Positions 7,714-15,646 of a stretch of DNA of 28,315 nucleotides are shown piece by piece (the first letter of the stretch is position 1; the number at the start of each line of letters is the position of its first letter). Both the position numbers and the translations under genes were made by a program. The stretch comes from JBCBUE01 sp039818285 (GTDB lineage Bacteria > Planctomycetota > Phycisphaerae > Phycisphaerales > Phycisphaeraceae): assembly GCA_039818285.1 (NCBI GenBank), contig JBCBUE010000042.1, positions 1 through 28,315 of the forward strand. Reading direction: 5' to 3'. The notes beneath the pieces were generated by a model. That model was not told the origin of the DNA and did not search any database. It saw only the letters and a program-made list of their open reading frames with translations.

Positions 7714-8565
7714 GTGCCCGACCCCGCCTCACCCAGCCCGGCCCCGAACCCCGCGCCGCAGCGCTTCGACCTCACCATCGCCTACGACGGCGCCGCCTTC
7801 CACGGCTGGCAACGCCAGCTGCCGCCCAACGCCGAGGAGCCCCGCACCGTCCAGGGCGTCCTCGAAACCACCCTCAGCCGGGCCCTCCAGCAGCCCGTCA
7901 CCCTCACCGGCGCCTCCCGCACCGACACCGGCGTCCACGCCCTCGGCCAGCGCGCCCACGTCGACCTCGTCACCCCTATCCCGCACGACCGCCTCGCCGA
8001 CGCCATGAACGCCCGCCTGCCCGACGACGTCTTCATCGCCAACGCCGCCCCCGTCCCCGACACCTTCCACGCCATCCGCAACGTCGCCGCCAAGGAGTAC
8101 CGCTACCGCATCGCCACCTCCCCCATGAAACCGCTCTGGCGACGCACCCAGGTCTACCACCACCCGCACCACACGCACCGCCCGTTCACGCTCAACCTCG
8201 ACCGCATGAACGACGCCGCCGCCCGACTCGTCGGCACGCACGACATCGCCGGCCTCGCCGCCGCCGACCACGGCCGGACCACCACCGTCCGCACCATCCT
8301 CGCCTGCACCGTCACTCCCGAGCCCAACCCCTTCGACGAACACAACCCCGACCTCGTCATCACCATCGAGGGCGACGGCTTCCTCTACAACACCGTCCGC
8401 ATCGTCGCCGGCACCCTCGTCGAGATCGGCCGCGGCAAGCTCCACCCCTCCCGCATCGACGACATCCTCGCCACCGCCGACCGCACCCTCGCCGGGCCCA
8501 CCCTGCCGCCGCAGGCACTGACACTGATGTGGATCAAGTACGCATCCGGCGATTTGGCGATTTAG
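7714..8565 (+). CDS. truA: tRNA pseudouridine synthase A
   Basis: The protein has 283 residues and makes pseudouridine at positions 38-40 of the tRNA anticodon stem. FDLTIAYDGAAFHGWQRQ opens the first domain and the catalytic Asp is D71 in ASRTDTGVHALGQ. Later conserved blocks include NVAAKEYRYRI, DIAGLAAAD and GDGFLYNTVRIVAGTLVEIG. The GTG start is chosen because a -10 box lies six bases before it and the family core begins after a short Pro-rich tail; an upstream ATG at 7546 would run through the divergent methyltransferase gene. The last codons and the TAG lie inside the 8-bp repeat array at 8552-8587, so the C-terminus GDLAI is partly made of repeat DNA. Confidence 0.95.
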   Translation: MPDPASPSPAPNPAPQRFDLTIAYDGAAFHGWQRQLPPNAEEPRTVQGVLETTLSRALQQPVTLTGASRTDTGVHALGQRAHVDLVTPIPHDRLADAMNARLPDDVFIANAAPVPDTFHAIRNVAAKEYRYRIATSPMKPLWRRTQVYHHPHHTHRPFTLNLDRMNDAAARLVGTHDIAGLAAADHGRTTTVRTILACTVTPEPNPFDEHNPDLVITIEGDGFLYNTVRIVAGTLVEIGRGKLHPSRIDDILATADRTLAGPTLPPQALTLMWIKYASGDLAI

Positions 8566-8587
8566 CGATTTAGCGATTTAGCGATTG
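8552..8587 (+). repeat. Left arm of 36-bp inverted repeat, 8-bp period
   Basis: Tandem units of GCGATTTA and close variants. The array contains the truA stop codon and pairs with the array at 8641-8676: 31 of 36 positions are complementary. Confidence 0.85.
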
Positions 8588-8640
8588 AACGATCGCTCCT
8601 CACCAAGCGCTCGTACCCCACCCATCGCCTCCGGCTACAA

Positions 8641-8676
8641 CAATCGCCAAATCACGAAATCACGAAATCGCCAAAT
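8641..8676 (-). repeat. Right arm of 36-bp inverted repeat, 8-bp period
   Basis: Units of AAATCGCC and AAATCACG are the reverse complement of the left arm. The last unit runs into the ATG of the glycosyltransferase gene at 8675. A 53-base spacer separates the arms. Confidence 0.85.
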
Positions 8677-9856
8677 GAAGATCCTCCACGTCATCACCCG
8701 CCTCATCCTCGGCGGCGCCCAGCAGAACACCGTCATGTCCTGCGCGGCCCAAGCGAAGGCTGGCCACGACGTCCACCTCGCCTTCGGCCCCATCCACGGC
8801 CCCGAGGGCTCGCTCCTCGACGAAGCTCAAGCCTCCGGCGCCACCCTCCACCAGCTCCCCACCCTCGTCCGCCAGCTCGCCCCGGTGACCGACTACCGCG
8901 CGTATCTCGCCCTGACCAAACTCACGCGCACCCTCCAGCCCGACCTCGTCCACACGCACTCCAGCAAGGCCGGCATCCTCGCCCGCGTCGCCGCCCACCA
9001 CGCCCGCGGCAACCAACGCCACCCCCGCATCGTCCACACCGTCCACGGCCTGCCCTTCCACGACGGCAACGCCGCCCTCAAGAACCGCCTCTACATCGCC
9101 CTCGAAGCCTTCGCCGCCGCCCGCTGCGACCACCTCATCGCCATCGCTCCCCAGATGGTCGAGGCCTTCGCCCTGCACGATATCGCCACCTCGTCCGACT
9201 TCTCCGTCATTCCCTCGGGCATCGACCACCGCTACTTCATCGACCAGGCCAACGCCACCACCGTCCCCAACGCCAAGGCCATGCTCGGCCTGCCGACCCA
9301 CGCGCCCACCGTCGGCCTCATCGCCCGGCTCGATCCCTACAAAGGCCACCGTGACCTCGTCGCCGCCGCCCCCGCCATCCTCCAGCGCGTGCCCGACGCG
9401 CAGTTCGTCTTCCTCGGCGACGGCTACGACCGACCCGCCATCGAGCAAGCCGTCGCCGACTCCCCCCACGCCGACCGCTTTCGCTTTCTCGGCCTCGTCC
9501 CCTGGCGCGACATGCCCGCCGCCTACAAGGCCTGCGACGTCGTCACGCTCCCCAGCCAGCAAGAGGGCCAGTCCCGCGTGCTCGCCGAGGCCCTGTGCTG
9601 CGGCTGCCCCATCGTCGCCACCGACGTCGGCGGCATCCCCTCGATCTGCATCGACGGGCAAACCGGCCGACTCGTCCCGCTCGACGACGTCCCCGCCCTG
9701 GCCAACGCCATCGCCGACCAACTCACCGACCGCCCCGCCGCCCAGCGCATGACCGCCGCCGGCCGCGACCTCATCGCCGACAAGTTCTCCGCCGAAAAAA
9801 TGAATCGCGACCTGCTCGCACTCTACGACCGCCTGCTCGACGTCACGCGCAACTGA
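8675..9856 (+). CDS. GT4-family glycosyltransferase
   Basis: The protein has 393 residues in the GT-B fold. MKILHVITRLILGGAQ supplies the N-terminal glycine-rich acceptor loop, LVHTHSSKAGILARVAA and a following HTVHG segment are typical of subfamily 4, and the C-terminal half has VGLIARLDPYKGH, FLGDGYDR and the nucleotide-sugar-binding SQQEGQSRVLAEAL, where Glu and Glu seven residues apart correspond to EX7E. It is a cytoplasmic or membrane-associated retaining enzyme for glycan, lipid-sugar or surface polysaccharide synthesis; donor and acceptor are unknown. The frame is open to 8585, but the family N-terminus starts at this ATG. The ATG lies inside a repeat that can pair with the truA 3' end, so its translation could depend on structure. 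No Shine-Dalgarno sequence is seen. Confidence 0.9.
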   Translation: MKILHVITRLILGGAQQNTVMSCAAQAKAGHDVHLAFGPIHGPEGSLLDEAQASGATLHQLPTLVRQLAPVTDYRAYLALTKLTRTLQPDLVHTHSSKAGILARVAAHHARGNQRHPRIVHTVHGLPFHDGNAALKNRLYIALEAFAAARCDHLIAIAPQMVEAFALHDIATSSDFSVIPSGIDHRYFIDQANATTVPNAKAMLGLPTHAPTVGLIARLDPYKGHRDLVAAAPAILQRVPDAQFVFLGDGYDRPAIEQAVADSPHADRFRFLGLVPWRDMPAAYKACDVVTLPSQQEGQSRVLAEALCCGCPIVATDVGGIPSICIDGQTGRLVPLDDVPALANAIADQLTDRPAAQRMTAAGRDLIADKFSAEKMNRDLLALYDRLLDVTRN

Positions 9857-9874
9857 CCGGCCGCTCGCGTCGCG

Positions 9875-10726
9875 TCAGAGAAAACTCGCTCGGTCGTACG
9901 CCTGATAAGCCAGCGCGTCGGCCGCCTCGCGAAAGCCTTGCAACCGTCGATCAAACACTTCCCGGTCGAACCCCTTCTGACTCGCCGGCGACGGGAGGTC
10001 GGGATTCATCTCGCGCCGATACTCGAGCTCGCCCGACCGGTCTCGCTGCGCGTACAGCGCCGGCAGGAAGTTCTCGAACGCGCCCACCTCGTGAACGTTG
10101 TGCTGCCGCCACGCCTCGAAGAACTCGGCACCGAAGTGAGCGGTGATCTTCCTTGCAATCGGGTTGCCGCCGCCCAAGCCCACCACCACCTCGTAGTGGT
10201 ATTGCGTCCCGACGTGCTCGCCCTCGACGTACGCGTCCTTGTAATGGATGCGCAGCATCATCACGGGGCCCAGGATCGGGATCGATCGACCCATCGCCCA
10301 ACCGTCGTCCCCCACATAATGCAGCCGCAGCCTCGTGTTGACCGGGTACTTCCAGCCGTAGCGCTCATATTGCATCGCCTCCTGGATCCTGATGGACGCG
10401 CCGCGGCGCGACGTGTTCTCCGGACCCAGCGTGCCGGACAGCGTCGCGGCGTAGTGATCCGACGGATGCCACAGCAGATAAGCCGGCACCGATCGGCCCT
10501 CGTAACCCGGAACGTCGACGAGCCGCACCCGCAGACGGGGAAAGTGCAAGAACCACCAGTGCACCATCTCCGCGCGAACCCCACGCAGCAGCGCGTGATT
10601 CATCACCACGGCCAGCTGCCCATTGGATCGGCGATCGATCTCAAACCAGCAGGACGAGGCAGGCTTCAGCTCCCAGCCGAAGTCACGCGCCGCAGGCATC
10701 GCTAAGTCAATCGCGGCATCGCTCAC
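9875..10726 (-). CDS. DAPG hydrolase (PhlG)-like zinc C-C hydrolase
   Basis: The protein has 283 residues and fits the family of 2,4-diacetylphloroglucinol and phloretin hydrolases. MVHWWFLHFPRL, then LWHPSDH (H87, H91) and HNVHEVGAFENFLPALY (H209, E213) match the motifs that carry the zinc ligands in PhlG; E116 or E121 could be the remaining Glu. Such enzymes cleave a C-C bond next to a ring carbonyl. The real substrate here is unknown. The GTG start is chosen because GAGG lies eight bases upstream; the frame is open to 10870 and a start at 10801 is possible. It converges on the glycosyltransferase gene with 18 bp between stops. No aromatic degradation genes surround it. Confidence 0.72.
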   Translation of the reverse strand: MSDAAIDLAMPAARDFGWELKPASSCWFEIDRRSNGQLAVVMNHALLRGVRAEMVHWWFLHFPRLRVRLVDVPGYEGRSVPAYLLWHPSDHYAATLSGTLGPENTSRRGASIRIQEAMQYERYGWKYPVNTRLRLHYVGDDGWAMGRSIPILGPVMMLRIHYKDAYVEGEHVGTQYHYEVVVGLGGGNPIARKITAHFGAEFFEAWRQHNVHEVGAFENFLPALYAQRDRSGELEYRREMNPDLPSPASQKGFDREVFDRRLQGFREAADALAYQAYDRASFL

Positions 10727-10781
10727 GCATTCGTCCTCAAAATCGACCGTCGTCCGCAAACGCCACGCCCACCCGGCATCG

Positions 10782-10787
10782 ATGCTA
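10782..10787 (-). promoter_or_regulatory. Possible -10 box of the DAPG-hydrolase-like gene
   Basis: On the minus strand TAGCAT would give a leader of about 50 bases carrying the GAGG ribosome-binding site at 10735-10738. No clear -35 box is seen. Confidence 0.3.
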
Positions 10788-10874
10788 CCACTCGCGACCA
10801 TCGACGCCGACGCGATAAGCCGGGACCGCTTCAACCGATGGCGCCTTGCACGACGGGACGAACCACTCAACCGC

Positions 10875-10880
10875 TACGAT
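10875..10880 (+). promoter_or_regulatory. -10 box of the zinc-ribbon operon (leaderless)
   Basis: TACGAT is followed by six bases and the ATG at 10887. The same hexamer and spacing occur before serA. Confidence 0.55.
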
Positions 10881-10886
10881 CGCCCC

Positions 10887-11315
10887 ATGGCCTCCCCCAA
10901 AGCCCCCCGACGCGACCCCCGCACCGGCCAGTCCGTCCCCAAGGTCGTCCACCAGCTTTTCCTTCAACACCAGCCCGAGGACTACAAGGCCGGCGACCTC
11001 AAGCTCCGCCTGCTCGGTGCCCTCGGCGTCGCGATCGCGATCGGCGGCGCCCTCGTCGGCCACTACGCCCTCCAGAGCGACGTCGCCGCCGTCGCCGGCC
11101 TGCTCGTCGGCGTCCTCGTCTTCGCCGCCGCCCTCTTCGCCGCCTCCCGCCGATACAAGCACGCCTATCGCGCTTTCATCGAAGACAACATGGCCGAAGA
11201 CGGCACCTTCCTCTTCTGCCCCAACTGCAGCTACGACCTCCGCGGCCAGAACCAGCACCGCGTCTGCCCCGAGTGCGGCGCCAAGCCGTGGATCTTCAGG
11301 CAAGACGGCCGGTGA
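10887..11315 (+). CDS. Membrane zinc-ribbon protein, first of a paralogous pair
   Basis: The protein has 142 residues. Two membrane segments lie at about 42-62 and 66-86, followed by YKHAYRAFIEDNM and a C-terminal zinc ribbon with C111, C114, C127 and C130 (CPNCSYDLRG and CPECG). This ribbon is widespread in uncharacterised planctomycete membrane proteins. The next gene is a diverged copy with the same order of parts. It starts a four-gene operon whose other members follow with gaps or overlaps of 1-4 bases. Function is unknown; the ribbon probably faces the cytosol. The ATG is supported by the -10 box six bases upstream. Confidence 0.82.
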   Translation: MASPKAPRRDPRTGQSVPKVVHQLFLQHQPEDYKAGDLKLRLLGALGVAIAIGGALVGHYALQSDVAAVAGLLVGVLVFAAALFAASRRYKHAYRAFIEDNMAEDGTFLFCPNCSYDLRGQNQHRVCPECGAKPWIFRQDGR

Positions 11316-11316
11316 G

Positions 11317-11829
11317 ATGCCTCAACGCCCCAACCGCCAGAGGCTTCAACGGGAACGCACGGCTTACTGGGCGCAGAAGGCCATCGATGCGCGCGTGCAC
11401 GCACTCTTCCGTCAACGTCGCGCCGGCAAGCGCACCGACCAACGGCTTAGAGCGATCGCGGCCTGCGGTGTAGTTGTCGCTCTGCTCTCGCTCATCGTCT
11501 GGGGCACCGCGGGACAATCGCTCGTCTGGCTCGACACGCTGCTCCTCGTGTCGGCGGCGATCGGAGCGGGCGTCACGCTGTCCTGCATGTGGCTTGCGGC
11601 TCGACGCCACGACCGTGATTACCACCGCTTCATCTACGACCACGTCGGCGGCGATCGCGTGTTCCTCATCTGCCTGCATTGCGGCTACGAACTGCGAGGC
11701 TGCGAGCCGCCCCGCAAACGTTGTCCGGAATGCGGCACCCCCACGGCGCGTTATGTTGCCGACGCATCGGGCGGCCGCATTCAACTGCCCGGCGAACCCT
11801 TCTCACAACAGAAAACAGAGACCCCCTGA
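11317..11829 (+). CDS. Membrane zinc-ribbon protein, second of a paralogous pair
   Basis: The protein has 170 residues. After a basic N-terminal helix come two membrane segments (about 46-66 and 73-95), then YHRFIYDHVGGDRVFLICLHC, which aligns with the previous protein, and a ribbon with C119, C122, C136 and C139. The N- and C-terminal tails are longer than in its neighbour and poorly conserved between the two. Its ATG begins one base after the upstream TGA, and its own TGA overlaps the PIG-L start (TGATG). The pair looks like an old tandem duplication. Function is unknown. Confidence 0.82.
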   Translation: MPQRPNRQRLQRERTAYWAQKAIDARVHALFRQRRAGKRTDQRLRAIAACGVVVALLSLIVWGTAGQSLVWLDTLLLVSAAIGAGVTLSCMWLAARRHDRDYHRFIYDHVGGDRVFLICLHCGYELRGCEPPRKRCPECGTPTARYVADASGGRIQLPGEPFSQQKTETP

Positions 11830-12515
11830 TGGCCAACATCCTCGTCGTCGGACCCCACCCGGACGATCAAGAGCTCGGCATGGGCGGCACCATCATCCGC
11901 CTCGCCGAGCAAGGGCACCACGTCCTCGTCCTCGACATGACCAACGGCGAGCCCACGCCGCACGGCTCGCCCGAGCAACGCAAGCTCGAGTGGGAGGCCG
12001 CCTCGCGCATCATGAAGGTCGACCGCCGCCTGCTCGGCCTGCCCAACCGCGAGGTCGTGCACTCGATCGAGTCCCGCCACGCCGTCGCCGCCGTCATCCG
12101 CGAACACCAGGCCTCCACCGTCTTCCTGCCCTACCCCGAGGACGCCCACCCCGACCACGTCGCCGCCACCCGCATCGTCGAGGACGCCCGCTTCGACGCC
12201 AAGCTCACCAAGACCGACATCCCCGGCGACCCTATCTACCCCCGCCGGCTCATCTACTACTTCTGCACCCACCTGCGCATCGTCCCCCAGCCGACCTTCT
12301 GCTTCGACATCACGTCCGCCATCGACCGCAAGATCGACGCGATCAACGCGTACGAAACCCAGTTCGTTATCCCCGACAAGAACCGCCAGGTCGTCGAGTG
12401 GCTCCGCCACATGAACCAATACATGGGCTCACGCATCGGCGTCGACTACGCCGAACCCTTCTGGACCCGCGAGCCGATCGGGGTGACGGGGTTCGAGGGT
12501 ATGTTGGTGGAATGA
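11829..12515 (+). CDS. PIG-L/LmbE-family deacetylase
   Basis: The protein has 228 residues. The zinc site is clear: PHPDDQE (H10, D12, D13 region) near the N-terminus and the distal His of DAHPDHVAAT. DMTNGEPTPHGSPEQRKLEWEAA and LGLPNREV are typical of the group. Members remove N-acetyl groups from GlcNAc-containing small molecules or lipids, as in bacillithiol, mycothiol and GPI synthesis. The length and motifs resemble BshB-type enzymes, but no other thiol genes are near, so the substrate is open. The start ATG overlaps the upstream stop, and its own TGA overlaps the next ATG (ATGA). It is embedded among zinc-ribbon proteins. Confidence 0.9.
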   Translation: MANILVVGPHPDDQELGMGGTIIRLAEQGHHVLVLDMTNGEPTPHGSPEQRKLEWEAASRIMKVDRRLLGLPNREVVHSIESRHAVAAVIREHQASTVFLPYPEDAHPDHVAATRIVEDARFDAKLTKTDIPGDPIYPRRLIYYFCTHLRIVPQPTFCFDITSAIDRKIDAINAYETQFVIPDKNRQVVEWLRHMNQYMGSRIGVDYAEPFWTREPIGVTGFEGMLVE

Positions 12516-13066
12516 GTTTTCGGCAACTCCGAGGGCAGGCAATGGCGTCGCAGCTGGGCACAGTTGAGTATCACCTCAGATGTATCGACTGCGATTACGA
12601 CTTATTCGAGCAACATCGAGACGGCCGTTGCCCAGAGTGCGGCAAGGCGATCCCGTTGACCGTGTACGGCCTGATCGAAGAGACCAAGCGCCGGCATGGG
12701 ATGAGACTAAGTGATACTGGGGCGATCAACGTGGCGTTGCACACACGTCATACCATCGATGCTGTCAACTTTGCAATCACCGCAATCCACTACTCCGTGG
12801 TCGCGACGCGCACACATGTCGATCGCGAAAAGAGGTCGATTAATCAGATCGACGCAACAATCTACTGCTATGCGATCCGCGATCTCGCCGTCGCCGAGTT
12901 CGGCCAACGAGCTGCGGCAAGACTAGACGGTTGGCAACTCAGTACGTTTGACGACGTGCGGCAGATGCTTCGAGACCTCATCGAATATGGCGCGTTCAAG
13001 GCGAGTGTCGATGAAGCGATTGCCGAATTAGACAGCGGGCCGAGGATTGATCCTCGGCCCGCGTAA
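12512..13066 (+). CDS. Zinc-ribbon protein with C-terminal helical domain, unknown function
   Basis: The protein has 184 residues and no membrane segment. A zinc ribbon at about 24-43 (C24, C27, C40, C43) follows the same DYDL plus CPECG pattern as the two membrane proteins upstream. Residues 85-180 form a helical region ending in AEFGQRAAARLDGWQ, RDLIEYGAFKASVDEAI; its layout recalls the uncharacterised Minf_1-type domain found in planctomycetes, an assignment I hold weakly. The ATG overlaps the PIG-L stop as ATGA. Base composition is less GC-rich than the rest of the operon. The last ten codons are formed by a 13-bp hairpin that probably ends the operon. Confidence 0.78.
   Translation: MSFRQLRGQAMASQLGTVEYHLRCIDCDYDLFEQHRDGRCPECGKAIPLTVYGLIEETKRRHGMRLSDTGAINVALHTRHTIDAVNFAITAIHYSVVATRTHVDREKRSINQIDATIYCYAIRDLAVAEFGQRAAARLDGWQLSTFDDVRQMLRDLIEYGAFKASVDEAIAELDSGPRIDPRPA
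13035..13062. terminator. Hairpin between convergent operon and pnp
   Basis: A perfect 13-bp inverted repeat (13035-13047 with 13050-13062) has a two-base middle, or 12 bp with a TTGA loop. It lies within the end of the zinc-ribbon CDS and 30 bp past the pnp stop on the other strand, so it could end transcripts from both sides. There is no strong T-run. Confidence 0.6.
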
Positions 13067-13092
13067 GTCTTGATTGGTCTATCGAGTTTCGC

Positions 13093-15288
13093 TTACGCGT
13101 TCGCCGGTTCGGCTTCCGTCTCGGCGCCCTCGTCTTCGCTGGCCTTGGCCTCGTCGGCGATGGCCTGCTTGCGCGAGAGCTTGATGCGGCCGGTGTCGTC
13201 GATGTTGATCACCTTCACGCGGATCTTGTCGCCGATCTTTACGACGTCCGTCACGTTCTTGACGAAGCCGTCGGTCAGCTCGGAGATGTGGCAGAGGCCG
13301 TCCTGGTCAGGGATGACCTCGACGAACGCGCCGAAGTCCTTGATGGACTTGACGGTGCCGGTGTAGATCGCCCCGAGCTTGACCTCGGCGCCGAGCTTCT
13401 CGATCTCCTCGATGGCGGCCTCGGCCTTGCCGGCGCCGACGGCCGACACGATGATCGTGCCGTCCTCCTCGATCTCGATCTTGGCGCCGGTGTCGGCCTC
13501 AAGGGCGCGGATGTTCTTGCCGCCGGGGCCGATGAGCTTGCCGATCTTGTCGGGGTGGATCTTGGTCTGCAGCAGACGCGGAGCGGTGTCGGCGAGCTCG
13601 GTGCGGGGCTCGGGGATAACGGCCTCGATCATCTCGATGATCTCGATGCGGTTCTTCTTGGCCAGCTCGAAGGTGTGCTTGATCTGCTCCATGTTCAGGC
13701 CGCGGATCTTGAGGTCGAGCTGGATGGCGGTGATGCCGTTGCGGCTGCCGGTGACCTTGAAGTCCATGTCGCCGAAGTGGTCTTCCTCGCCCTGGATGTC
13801 GGTGAGGAAGACGTCTTGCTGGCCGTCTTCGTCGGCTTTGATCAGGCCGATGGAGATGCCGGCGACGGGGGCCTTGATGGGCACGCCGGCGTCCATGAGG
13901 GCCAGGGTGCCGCCGGAGGCCGAGGCCATGGACGACGAGCCGTTGGACTCGGTGATGTCCGAGACGAGGCGGACGGTGTAGGGGAAGTCCGTCAGGTCGG
14001 GGAGGATCGGGGCGAGGGCGCGCTCGGCGAGCTTGCCGTGGCCGATCTCGCGGCGACCGGGGCCGGTGATGCGCTTGGCTTCGCCGACGGAGAAGGGCGG
14101 GAAGTTGTAGTGCAGGTAGAACTTCTCGGCGTACTCGTCGCCGAGGCCGTCGACGATCTGCTCGTCCTTGCCCGAGCCGAGGGTCGCGGTGACGAGGGCC
14201 TGGGTCTCGCCGCGGGTGAAGATGCCCGAGCCGTGGACGACGGGCAGGACGCCGACCTCGCACTCGATGGAGCGGAGTTGGTCCGGGGCCCGGCCGTCGG
14301 TGCGGGAGCCGCCGCGGATGATCTCGCGGGTGACCTCTTCCTCGAGGTCGTGGACGGCGATCTTGGCCATTTTGAGGCGGGCCTGCTGCTCCTTGACCTC
14401 GCCGACGCCGGCCGTGGGCGCGGGGTCGGGGAAGTTGTCGGCGAGGAACTGCTTGCTGGCGTCCTTGACGGCCTGCTGGCGGGTGAGCTTGTCGCCGTCG
14501 GTCGTCTTGGCGGCGGTGAGCGGGCCGCGGAAGGCCTCGACGAGCTGCTTGATCTCGTCGGTGACGGCGGGGGCGGGCTCGATCTTGGGCTTGCCGGCCT
14601 TGCCGACGAGCTCGTCGATCGCGCCGACGATGCGCTGGATCTCGGAGTAGCCGAACTCAATGGCCTCGACCATCTCGGCCTCGGGGATCTGGTGGGCGCC
14701 GACCTCGATCATGTTCAGGCCGTCGGAGTGGCCGCAGAGCAGCATGTCCAGGTCGGAGTACTCGGCCTGGGCGAGGGTGGGCATGATGCAGAGCTGGCCG
14801 TCGATCCGGCCGACGCGGACGTTGCCGACGGGGCCCTGGAACGGGGCGGGGCTGAGCGACAGCGCGGCGGAGGCGGCGATGCCGGCGAGGACGTCCGGCT
14901 CGTTCTGGCCGTCGAAGGCCATGACCCAGCACTGGATCTGGACCTCGTCGACGTAGCCCTGCGGGAACAGCGGCCGGATGGGCCGGTCGATGTTCCGCAT
15001 GGTGAGGATCTCTTTCTGGTTCGGGGCGCCCTCACGCTTGCGGAAGCCGCCGGGGAACTTGCCGGCGGCGGCGAGCTTCTCGCGGTAGTCGACGGTGAGG
15101 GGGAAGAAGTCGATGCCCTCGCGGGGGTCGGAGACGACGGCGGTGCCCATGACAACGGTGTCGCCGTAGCGGACGAAGACGGCGCCGCCGGCTTGCTTGG
15201 CGACGTGGCCGGTCTCGATGGAGAGGGTTCGGCCGCCGATCTCGAGCTCGACAAAGGTGGACTTGGGGTGGTGGGGGTGTTCGGACAT
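13093..15288 (-). CDS. pnp: Polyribonucleotide nucleotidyltransferase (PNPase)
   Basis: The protein has 731 residues: two RNase PH domains with a helical linker (first from about 10 to 140, second from about 320 to 540), then KH (KIGKLIGPGGKNIRALE) and S1 (IYTGTVKSIKDFGAFVEV) RNA-binding domains. It degrades RNA 3'-to-5' with phosphate and is a core degradosome enzyme. The chosen ATG gives MSEHPHHPK and has AGGA seven bases upstream; the frame is open a further 23 codons without sign of coding. It follows rpsO on the same strand, the classic order, but with an unusually long gap of 358 bp. A long acidic C-terminal tail (ASEDEGAETEAEP) closes the protein. Confidence 0.97.
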   Translation of the reverse strand: MSEHPHHPKSTFVELEIGGRTLSIETGHVAKQAGGAVFVRYGDTVVMGTAVVSDPREGIDFFPLTVDYREKLAAAGKFPGGFRKREGAPNQKEILTMRNIDRPIRPLFPQGYVDEVQIQCWVMAFDGQNEPDVLAGIAASAALSLSPAPFQGPVGNVRVGRIDGQLCIMPTLAQAEYSDLDMLLCGHSDGLNMIEVGAHQIPEAEMVEAIEFGYSEIQRIVGAIDELVGKAGKPKIEPAPAVTDEIKQLVEAFRGPLTAAKTTDGDKLTRQQAVKDASKQFLADNFPDPAPTAGVGEVKEQQARLKMAKIAVHDLEEEVTREIIRGGSRTDGRAPDQLRSIECEVGVLPVVHGSGIFTRGETQALVTATLGSGKDEQIVDGLGDEYAEKFYLHYNFPPFSVGEAKRITGPGRREIGHGKLAERALAPILPDLTDFPYTVRLVSDITESNGSSSMASASGGTLALMDAGVPIKAPVAGISIGLIKADEDGQQDVFLTDIQGEEDHFGDMDFKVTGSRNGITAIQLDLKIRGLNMEQIKHTFELAKKNRIEIIEMIEAVIPEPRTELADTAPRLLQTKIHPDKIGKLIGPGGKNIRALEADTGAKIEIEEDGTIIVSAVGAGKAEAAIEEIEKLGAEVKLGAIYTGTVKSIKDFGAFVEVIPDQDGLCHISELTDGFVKNVTDVVKIGDKIRVKVINIDDTGRIKLSRKQAIADEAKASEDEGAETEAEPANA

Positions 15289-15646
15289 GGGGTGTTCCTG
15301 AAAGCAGGCCGACGGCAGGACGCCTCGACGGAGGGGGTGCGACAGGTCTCGGCCCAATGGACCGATCGGTCGCGGCGGTTAATGTGGCCTGTCGCGCTCC
15401 GAGACGGGAGAGGACAGAGGGTTGCGGGCACGACCGACGCTCAGGGAGAGCCAGCAGATGCCGGGAACCGCCTGCCATCTCGCTGCACATCGCGGCGAGG
15501 GACCGGGCACAACGCCCGGCGGCCGTGTTGAGGACGGCATGACCGCCCGCTGACAATGTAGCCCAAATTGCTGTGCCACGCGCGAGCCGATCAGGGCTCG
15601 GCCAGCGGGCTCGCCGACTAAACGCTGTAGCTGACGCGAGTTGGCG
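15289..15646 (-). other. Long rpsO-pnp intergenic region
   Basis: This 358-bp stretch holds no gene I can support. Just past rpsO, at 15583-15600, lies a CGAGCC-GATCAG-GGCTCG hairpin without a T-run. On the minus strand a TACATT hexamer near 15556-15561 could serve as a -10 box for pnp, but no good -35 box is present. In many bacteria this gap carries RNase III cleavage sites through which PNPase controls its own mRNA, and a structured leader of this kind would fit here. Confidence 0.45.

Noticed and set aside
7590..7778. N-terminal extension of the methyltransferase
   Set aside because: The extra 63 residues are Gly/Arg/Ala-rich, overlap the truA promoter and start, and are not part of the zinc-ribbon methyltransferase family.
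8585..8674. Longer glycosyltransferase N-terminus
   Set aside because: The added residues are encoded by the repeat spacer and arm; the GT4 opening MKILHVITRL begins at 8675.
8552..8676. CRISPR-like array
   Set aside because: Units are only 8 bp, have no spacers and there are no cas genes; it is a tandem array with an inverted copy.
11829..12515. Naming the PIG-L gene bshB1
   Set aside because: The motifs are similar, but no bacillithiol genes are near and the family has many substrates.
13288..15531. 747-codon open frame on the plus strand opposite pnp
   Set aside because: It is the antisense shadow of a clear pnp gene; its peptide is a low-complexity mix of D, G, L, V and A as expected from GC-rich codon use, with no family motif.
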